Shown here in pieces: positions 7,237 to 11,693 of a DNA stretch of 17,766 nt. Below the pieces are notes generated by a model, which was not told the DNA's origin, did not search any database, and worked only from the letters and a program-made list of their open reading frames with translations. Numbering within the stretch: position 1 is the first letter of the stretch; every line of letters starts with the position of its first letter. Made by a program: the position numbers and the translations under genes. The stretch is from Candidatus Altarchaeota archaeon (lineage in GTDB: Archaea; SpSt-1190): the NCBI GenBank assembly GCA_018221005.1, contig JAAOXW010000062.1:1-17766 (forward strand), read 5' to 3'.

Positions 7237-7898
7237 TTGAAAAACTCTTGGCAATAATAGGCACACTTGCATTGATGGTGCCGGGAGTGTCAATTGGTCA
7301 AGAGTTTGAAGTTATAGACGGAGACACCTTACGCGTCTCAGGTCAAAGTGTGCGAATTTTGGGCATAAACACGCCTGAAAGAGGCAAAAGGTGTTACAAT
7401 GCGAGTAAAACTAACCTTGCGGGGTTACTTAATGAAAGTGTTGAGATGCGAAGAGACATAGTTAATAGAGACAAGTATGGACGCCTCCTTCGTCACCTCT
7501 TCTTTGAAGAAGTCCTCATTCAAGATATAATGGTTAGGGAAGGCTATGCTAAAGTTTTGTGTATTTGGCCCAACAATCTTTACTGTGAAAGTTTGATGAA
7601 AAGTGAATGGGATGCTATAAAAAATGGGAGGGGGTGTTTGTTCACAAAATCAAATAATACTTGTCTCACAATTTTAGATGTGGAATGTGAAGGTGCATGG
7701 GTGAAACTAAAAAACAACTGTGCTACAAAAGAAAAGTTTCGTGGACTTCGGATTGAAAATCGAGGAAGGGACAAACTTGAAGTGAATGAACTGTCATTGG
7801 GGGTTGGAGAAACAAAAACAGTTCACATTAGACTTTTTAAAAATGATGCGATATATTTGTTTGACGAATTAGGACTCATTGATTTCGAAACTTGCTAA
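7233..7898 (+). CDS. secreted staphylococcal-nuclease-like protein with C-terminal beta domain
   Basis: This is a thermonuclease (SNase) homologue, expected to cut DNA or RNA outside the cell with calcium. Residues 1-23 look like a signal peptide. The SNase core follows: VIDGDTL (27-33), VRILGINTPE (40-49) and DKYGRLLRH (80-88), with Arg41 and Arg84 matching the two catalytic arginines and Glu49 the general base. The calcium-ligand position usually Asp in the DTPE motif is Asn46 here. A C-terminal region (about 150-221) with alternating strands resembles a lamin-tail-type domain, a common partner of secreted nucleases. Many cysteines suggest disulfides. It starts inside the hydrolase stop (ATGA), so the two are probably made and exported together. 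The 3' end overlaps the convergent ligase gene by 23 bases. Confidence 0.86.
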   Translation: MIEKLLAIIGTLALMVPGVSIGQEFEVIDGDTLRVSGQSVRILGINTPERGKRCYNASKTNLAGLLNESVEMRRDIVNRDKYGRLLRHLFFEEVLIQDIMVREGYAKVLCIWPNNLYCESLMKSEWDAIKNGRGCLFTKSNNTCLTILDVECEGAWVKLKNNCATKEKFRGLRIENRGRDKLEVNELSLGVGETKTVHIRLFKNDAIYLFDELGLIDFETC

Positions 7899-9555
7899 AT
7901 TGTTTGCCATAAAGAACTTCCAATCTTGTGAGGCTATCTGCATCTGAAGGTCCACGATCATCTCTAATTCTCACAAGTCGCGGGAAACGAAGGGCAAACC
8001 CACTTGAATAATTAGTACTCTTTTGGATTTCTTGATAGCCCACCTCAACAACCATCTTGGGCTTAAGTTTGATAGTTTTACCTTGTCCTTGAAGTTCATC
8101 TGGTTTAAGTGCTTGTGTCATTTTCTCCAAATCTTGATCAGTCATACCTGTTCCTAATTTTCCTACAGGTAAAAACTCATTATTTGGGCCTCTAATCGCT
8201 AAAACAAAGCTACTTAGCCAATTGGTTCTTCGCCCCTCGCCCCACTCCGCACCTATAATCACAAGATCTAAACTTTCAACTTCGGGTTTTATCTTAAACC
8301 CATAGCCAACGCGATGACCGGGTTTGTAAACAGAAGACGGGTCCTTTACAATTAATCCTTCAACCCCAGAATCGAGAGCTTTCTGATAAAATTTTTCAGC
8401 TTGTAGTATGTCATCAGTAACTAGGTGGGACAATATGTGAACTTTCTCACCGGGAGCTATAATTTTTTTAGCCCGTTCAAATCTCTGGCTTAAGGGAAGA
8501 TCTAACAGTTTTTTTCCGTTCAAATATAGTAAATCAAAAATATAAACATTCACGGGAAGTTGCTCTACCATTTTTTGAATTTCGTATTTCCTTCGGATTC
8601 TTTGACTAATTTTTTGGAAGGGGACAAAATCTTTGTGGAGTGAATCAATGCCAACGGTTTCACTGTCAATTACAAACTCGTCTGCAATTACTTGTTTTTC
8701 GATGGCAGCTACAATATCGGGAAATTGATGAGTAACATCATCGAGTCGTCGTGTGAATATTTTAATTTTTCCATCCTTACTTTTATGAATTTGTGTTCGG
8801 AAACCATCATATTTATATTCAAGTTGAACAGGCGTTCCTATTTTTTCAAAAACCTCAGTTAGATTTTCAGCCTTGGGATACAACATCACTTTTATTGGCC
8901 TCCCCATCTTCATTTTGACGGCTCTAAGGTGGTTATTGCCAAGAGCTGCCAGAGTAGCTACCTCCCCATAATCATTTAGAAGGGATTGTGCATTTTCAAC
9001 GAGTGCTACTTCCACCTTGAAAGCTTTTGCAATTGCATCACGAATGATGCCTTCTCCCACCCCCATTCTCAACTGGCCAAGTGCTATCCTTACAATGTAG
9101 CGAGCCTCCTCCGGACTCGAATTGCCAATTAATTCTGCGATGGAAGATATTTTGGCATCAACACTACCTGCCCCCTCAAGTCCCTCAATCTTTTCTAAAG
9201 TTTTGTGTATTTTTTCGACAGTGAGGGGTTCTGAAAATAAGGCCTTCTGCTTGCGTTTGGCCATAAGGGTTGCTGCAACAGAACCCAAGTCCCCTTTAAG
9301 TCTGAGTAACTCTGCAATCTCTTGCTTGGATGCACCAGTCGCACGAGAAATTGCGGCAATCACAGTTTTATCTCCAACATTAATCTCCCGATTCATCCAA
9401 GGGGGGAAAACATCACCCTTGGTGAAATAAGCAATAGTTTTGAGTAAATTTGCGGGTGTCTTACTGAAGAGTTCGGCCAGGATATCTGCCTTTTCAATAT
9501 TGGACGCAGTTCCTTCAAGACGAATGAAATACTCGGCCAACTCTTTGTAAAACAT
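7876..9555 (-). CDS. lig: ATP-dependent DNA ligase, archaeal type
   Basis: This ligase seals nicks during Okazaki fragment joining and repair. The protein is 559 residues from the ATG at 9555, close to the usual archaeal length. Seen: an all-helical N-terminal DNA-binding domain, adenylation motif I EYKYDGFR with the nucleophilic Lys at 248, motif III-like FDLLYLNGK, motif IV EGLIVKDP and a motif V-like FKIKPE. An OB-fold domain ends with the conserved ALRFPRLVRIRDD and a short C-terminal helix. An in-frame ATG exists at 9609, but I prefer 9555: the protein then begins MFYKELAEYF as in homologues, and CTTTTAAC (9577-9584) sits 25-26 bases upstream, which would lie inside the longer coding region. 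Its neighbours are a divergent nitroreductase and a convergent nuclease. Confidence 0.95.
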   Translation of the reverse strand: MFYKELAEYFIRLEGTASNIEKADILAELFSKTPANLLKTIAYFTKGDVFPPWMNREINVGDKTVIAAISRATGASKQEIAELLRLKGDLGSVAATLMAKRKQKALFSEPLTVEKIHKTLEKIEGLEGAGSVDAKISSIAELIGNSSPEEARYIVRIALGQLRMGVGEGIIRDAIAKAFKVEVALVENAQSLLNDYGEVATLAALGNNHLRAVKMKMGRPIKVMLYPKAENLTEVFEKIGTPVQLEYKYDGFRTQIHKSKDGKIKIFTRRLDDVTHQFPDIVAAIEKQVIADEFVIDSETVGIDSLHKDFVPFQKISQRIRRKYEIQKMVEQLPVNVYIFDLLYLNGKKLLDLPLSQRFERAKKIIAPGEKVHILSHLVTDDILQAEKFYQKALDSGVEGLIVKDPSSVYKPGHRVGYGFKIKPEVESLDLVIIGAEWGEGRRTNWLSSFVLAIRGPNNEFLPVGKLGTGMTDQDLEKMTQALKPDELQGQGKTIKLKPKMVVEVGYQEIQKSTNYSSGFALRFPRLVRIRDDRGPSDADSLTRLEVLYGKQFSKFRNQ

Positions 9556-9576
9556 GTTGGGATGGGGTTTTGTAGA

Positions 9577-9584
9577 GTTAAAAG
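9577..9584 (-). promoter_or_regulatory. TATA box of lig
   Basis: CTTTTAAC on the minus strand is centred 25-26 bases from the ATG at 9555. It supports the shorter ligase start and a leaderless transcript. Confidence 0.5.
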
Positions 9585-9611
9585 GGTTATTAATTGGAAA
9601 AAACATCAAAG

Positions 9612-9618
9612 TTATAAG
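9612..9618 (+). promoter_or_regulatory. TATA box of the nitroreductase gene
   Basis: TTATAAG is centred 24 bases before the GTG at 9639. It lies too close to the ATG at 9624 to serve that codon and so decides the start. Confidence 0.5.
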
Positions 9619-9638
9619 TTTCTATGGCCCCCCTTGGG

Positions 9639-10229
9639 GTGGAAATACTTTCTGCCATAAAAAATACCCGACTTGTTGAAAACTTCAGTGGAAAAGATTT
9701 GCCCATGAAAGTAGTTCTAGAAATTATTGATACGGCTCGTTGGGCCATTAGTTTCCAAGACATGCAGAGTTGGGAGCTCATTATGATAAAAGATGAGGAT
9801 CGAAAGAAGGAACTCTCAGAAATAGTGCTCAAGGGAGAACTCAAGAAGGCCTCAGTTTTAATGGTAATTTGCTCAAATGTAGACAGGGCAAGATTTGCTG
9901 CGGGAGAAAAGGGGGCAGAGTTGTCCACCATTGAAGTTTCTGCGTTTATTCAAAATATTGTAACGGCATCACGCCACTTTGGGGTATCGTGCAATGTATT
10001 GGCTGATTTCAGTAAGGAAAAACTCAGAGCCTTCATTGAAAGCCCCGAGGGGGTTGTTCCCCTTGCAGTTGTAAGTTTGGGATTTACTACACACTATCCC
10101 AATGTGAAGCGGGTCCCCATAACTACCTTCATACATACAGAAAAATTTGGCACTCCTTGGCAAGGGGAGCTACCCTCAAAGTTTTCAGAAAGGGGGAATA
10201 AGTCAACATTCATGCACATTTTTGGCTGA
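9639..10229 (+). CDS. nitroreductase-family flavoprotein
   Basis: This is an FMN-dependent nitroreductase-family oxidoreductase. Members reduce nitro compounds, quinones or other acceptors with NAD(P)H, and the substrate here is unknown. Seen: the N-terminal signature with AIKNTRLVENFSG (usually IKxRRSxRxF), a helix ending in ARWAISFQDMQSWELIMI, which matches the family's AxxAPSxxNxQPW region, and the C-terminal PLAVVSLGF strand. The protein is about 196 residues. I chose GTG at 9639 because the product then begins MEILSAIKNTR, as homologues do, and a TATA box sits 24 bases upstream. An ATG at 9624 would add five residues. It diverges from lig and has its own promoter. Confidence 0.85.
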   Translation: MEILSAIKNTRLVENFSGKDLPMKVVLEIIDTARWAISFQDMQSWELIMIKDEDRKKELSEIVLKGELKKASVLMVICSNVDRARFAAGEKGAELSTIEVSAFIQNIVTASRHFGVSCNVLADFSKEKLRAFIESPEGVVPLAVVSLGFTTHYPNVKRVPITTFIHTEKFGTPWQGELPSKFSERGNKSTFMHIFG

Positions 10230-10270
10230 CCCTGAGATAACTGGTGGAAAGTAGTAAAAGCAGGGAAACA

Positions 10271-10278
10271 TTTAAATA
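10271..10278 (+). promoter_or_regulatory. TATA box of the TrmB-like regulator gene
   Basis: TTTAAATA predicts a transcription start near 10300, leaving a leader of about 18 bases. This contrasts with the leaderless genes around it. Confidence 0.6.
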
Positions 10279-10306
10279 GAAACAAAAGATGTTATGATTT
10301 AAGTGT

Positions 10307-10312
10307 GGTGAT
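10307..10312 (+). promoter_or_regulatory. Shine-Dalgarno of the TrmB-like regulator gene
   Basis: GGTGAT matches the archaeal anti-Shine-Dalgarno end of 16S rRNA and ends 5 bases before the ATG at 10318. It is the clearest Shine-Dalgarno in the window and shows that both leadered and leaderless initiation occur. Confidence 0.6.
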
Positions 10313-10317
10313 AAAAC

Positions 10318-11103
10318 ATGATTGTACCAAAGAGGCTTGTGGACAGGGCACGTCATTTCATGGGGACAAATTTATATGAGACAAGGCTTTGGCTTGCGTT
10401 GCTGAACCATGGTATTTCAACCGCAGGCGAATTAGCAGAAGCTGCAGGTGTTCCTCGTTCGCGCAGTTATGATGTATTAGAAAGCCTCTCACAAAAAGGT
10501 CTCGTTATAATCAAAGCAGAGGGAAGACCCCTCAAATACGCTGCAGTTCCGCCAGATCAAGCAGTTAGCAACATTAACAAATTTTACGAAATGACAGCAG
10601 AGGAGCGAAAGGACAACCTCACCAACTTGAAGAGTTCAAAAATAAACGGCCAACTCAAAGAAATTTACAAGAAGGGAGAACAAGTCATGGATATGTCTGA
10701 GATTACGGGTCTGGTACGTGGAAAGAACAATGTCTTCTCTCAATTGGCAACCCTACTAGCTAGGTCAATGGACACGGCCAAAATAATGCTCACTGGAACG
10801 GATGTTGTAGAAATCAACAAATTTTACCTTGACGCTTTCAAAGATGCCAAGGGAAGGGGTTCTGAGGTGAAGGTACTTGTACCAAAGAATTCTGAAGTTG
10901 GAGAATTATCAAAATATGCCAACGTAAAGCAAACAGAGCACCCAATGACTAGGGGAATGATTGTGGATAGCAAGGAAGCTATGCTAATGTTCATGGATCC
11001 AGACGAAGTGCACCACAGTTTTGATGCAGGTGTTTGCGTTGCTAGCCCTCACATAGCAAGGACAATGGATAACCTCTTTGAGGGGGTTTGGAAGAGTGAG
11101 TGA
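10318..11103 (+). CDS. TrmB-family transcriptional regulator
   Basis: TrmB-type regulators are archaeal winged-helix proteins that often sense sugars or metabolites through a C-terminal domain. Seen: an N-terminal winged helix (about 18-80) with ETRLWLALLNHG, the recognition helix region VPRSRSYDVLESLSQKG, and a wing ending RPLKYAAVPP. A charged linker (about 85-115) follows, then a phospholipase-D-like alpha/beta domain (about 130-258) common in this family. The protein is 261 residues, on the short side of the family, and lacks an obvious sugar-binding C-terminal extension, so the ligand cannot be guessed. The start is fixed by TATA at 10271 and GGTGAT at 10307. A small cysteine protein follows 10 bases after the stop and is probably co-transcribed. 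Confidence 0.88.
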   Translation: MIVPKRLVDRARHFMGTNLYETRLWLALLNHGISTAGELAEAAGVPRSRSYDVLESLSQKGLVIIKAEGRPLKYAAVPPDQAVSNINKFYEMTAEERKDNLTNLKSSKINGQLKEIYKKGEQVMDMSEITGLVRGKNNVFSQLATLLARSMDTAKIMLTGTDVVEINKFYLDAFKDAKGRGSEVKVLVPKNSEVGELSKYANVKQTEHPMTRGMIVDSKEAMLMFMDPDEVHHSFDAGVCVASPHIARTMDNLFEGVWKSE

Positions 11104-11113
11104 TTCAAAAACC

Positions 11114-11236
11114 ATGCGCTGCAGACACTGCAGATTCTTCCGCAGAGATTGGCACTGTTCTTTTCATAGGTTTGAACCACCATCTGCAACAGACGATGTA
11201 CAATGTGGAAATTTTGTTCCATCTAAATCAAAATAA
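11114..11236 (+). CDS. 40-aa cysteine protein, probable zinc-binding
   Basis: This short frame begins MRCRHCRFFRRDWHC and ends QCGNFVPSKSK. Cysteines 3, 6, 15 and 31 give a CxxC-x8-C-x15-C pattern with Phe-Phe after the first pair and C-x-N-F near the end. I recall similar small archaeal proteins of the type CxxCxxF...C...P-D-x-x-C-x-x-F, which would bind one zinc. The function is unknown. It starts 10 bases after the TrmB-like stop, and GTGAT (11100-11104) lies at a suitable distance as a weak Shine-Dalgarno. A terminator hairpin follows at once, so it appears to be the last gene of a two-gene operon. Confidence 0.65.
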   Translation: MRCRHCRFFRRDWHCSFHRFEPPSATDDVQCGNFVPSKSK

Positions 11237-11278
11237 TGCCTTCTTCGGAGGCATTAGCTTCTCTTCTTTTTCTTCTTG
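11235..11278 (+). terminator. hairpin plus T-rich terminator
   Basis: The arms AATGCCT (11235-11241) and AGGCATT (11249-11255) form a 7-base stem, followed by a pyrimidine tract rich in T runs (11258-11278). It overlaps the stop of the small cysteine gene and probably ends the TrmB-like transcript. Confidence 0.65.
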
Positions 11279-11337
11279 CCCATAGCGGGTTGCAGCACAA
11301 TTGGTTAAAAACAATTCGGTGTCCAGTTCTCCCATAC

Positions 11338-11374
11338 ATACCATCGAGTCATCTGCGGATGACGAAGATGGTAT
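11338..11374 (+). repeat. nested hairpin with TGCG apex
   Basis: The outer arms ATACCATC (11338-11345) and GATGGTAT (11367-11374) pair perfectly. An internal loop GA opposite GAA follows, then inner arms GTCATC (11348-11353) and GATGAC (11358-11363) around TGCG. There is no coding explanation. The apex matches other hairpins in the window. A structured RNA or a repeat unit are both possible. Confidence 0.6.
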
Positions 11375-11382
11375 CAAAGTGC

Positions 11383-11400
11383 CCGCTGATTTTGCAGCGG
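11383..11400 (+). repeat. inverted repeat next to the tRNA-Val element
   Basis: CCGCTG and CAGCGG enclose ATTTTG. It lies just before the partial tRNA-Val copy and extends the hairpin field between the terminator and the tRNA. Confidence 0.45.
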
Positions 11401-11402
11401 TG

Positions 11403-11425
11403 TGGGGCCGCCCGGATTTGATCCG
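11403..11425 (-). repeat. partial copy of the tRNA-Val(GAC) 3' end
   Basis: Read on the minus strand, this repeats the T-arm 3' half, the acceptor 3' strand and the discriminator A of the tRNA at 11510-11583. The first 19 forward bases are identical. Then one A-to-T change appears in the T loop, and the match tails off. A T-arm-like stem can still form (CTCGG with CCGGG). It could be an attachment-site-like duplication or a tRNA mimic. Confidence 0.7.
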
Positions 11426-11488
11426 AGATAAGGGGCTTCGCCCCTTCATGAACCCCCTGTCCATCCCGCGGGATGGACAATTTTGGTC
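11420..11488 (-). repeat. 69-base tRNA-linked palindromic element, copy 1
   Basis: It is identical over 69 bases to 15029-15097. It holds a stem AAGGGG/CCCCTT (11430-11446), whose minus strand carries the compact hairpin GCGAAGC, and a perfect 22-base palindrome (11458-11479) made of TGTCCATCCCG and its reverse complement. It ends in TTTTGGTC. It lies directly downstream of tRNA-Val(GAC) in the tRNA's sense. Confidence 0.85.
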
Positions 11489-11508
11489 AAGGTAACCTGC
11501 GGGTTATC
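11489..11508 (-). repeat. 20-base hairpin unit present only in copy 1
   Basis: AAGGTAACC, loop TGCG, GGTTATC. The second tRNA-Val locus reads straight from GGTC to TTGGGG at this point, so these 20 bases are a precise insertion or deletion. Together with the preceding TTTTGGTC, the unit recurs with four transitions at 11593-11620. Confidence 0.75.
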
Positions 11509-11509
11509 T

Positions 11510-11583
11510 TGGGGCCGCCCGGATTTGAACCGGGGACCTTTGCCATGTCAAGGCAACGTCATAACCATCTAGACCACGGCCCC
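11510..11583 (-). tRNA. tRNA-Val (anticodon GAC)
   Basis: The 74 bases fold into a full cloverleaf: acceptor GGGGCCG with CGGCCCC, D stem GTC with GAC, anticodon stem TTGCC with GGCAA around loop TTGACAT, T stem CCCGG with CCGGG around TTCAAAT, discriminator A. The anticodon GAC reads valine GUC/GUU. CCA is not encoded. The predicted promoter is TATA at 11628-11638 with a leader of about 23 bases. Confidence 0.95.
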
Positions 11584-11592
11584 CTAGCTTGT

Positions 11593-11620
11593 TTTTGGTT
11601 GAGGTAACCTGTAGGTTATC
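11593..11620 (-). repeat. hairpin unit upstream of tRNA-Val(GAC)
   Basis: It matches 11481-11508 at 24 of 28 positions in the same orientation, so the tRNA is flanked by direct copies of one unit. All four differences are transitions. The loop is TGTA instead of TGCG and the stem GGTAACC/GGTTATC is kept. It spans the predicted transcription start of the tRNA. Confidence 0.7.
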
Positions 11621-11627
11621 CTACGGA

Positions 11628-11638
11628 TTTTATAAAAA
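11628..11638 (-). promoter_or_regulatory. TATA box of tRNA-Val(GAC)
   Basis: TTTATAAAA-type box on the minus strand, placing the start near 11607. The core is nearly symmetrical and could also fire rightward. Confidence 0.5.
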
Positions 11639-11665
11639 CCTCGTTTAAGCCACCTACTCCAAAAA

Positions 11666-11673
11666 CTTAATAG
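11666..11673 (+). promoter_or_regulatory. TATA box of the P-type ATPase gene
   Basis: CTTAATAG is centred 24-25 bases before the GTG at 11694, consistent with a leaderless transcript. Confidence 0.45.
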
Positions 11674-11693
11674 GGCAGAAACAAACCAAGGTT

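Noticed and set aside
9556..9609. Longer ligase start at the ATG at 9609
   Set aside because: The extra 18 residues (MMFFPINNPF and onward) are unlike ligase N-termini, and the TATA-like box for the shorter form would lie within them.
9678..9700. CTTCAGTGGAAAAG, resembling part of an archaeal origin recognition box
   Set aside because: It is a single match inside the nitroreductase gene, with no G-run and no second copy. Not enough to propose an origin.
11118..11132. CTGCAG-ACA-CTGCAG repeat as a regulatory site
   Set aside because: It lies within the codons of the cysteine-rich start of the small gene and is explained by Cys-Arg repeats.
11100..11285. Frame overlapping the TrmB-like stop (GTGA) running to 11285
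   Set aside because: It reads through the small cysteine gene and the terminator in another frame, and its composition is not protein-like. The 11114-11236 frame explains the region better.
11281..11335. tRNA-like D-arm (GCAGCACAATTGGTTA) suggesting a broken tRNA
   Set aside because: No matching acceptor, anticodon or T stem can be drawn around it.
11228..11464. Minus-strand frame sharing a peptide (MDRGFMKGRSPLSRI) with one at 14966-15157
   Set aside because: The shared peptide comes from the duplicated palindromic element and tRNA sequence. The frames run through hairpins, a terminator and tRNA copies and have no promoter or family resemblance.
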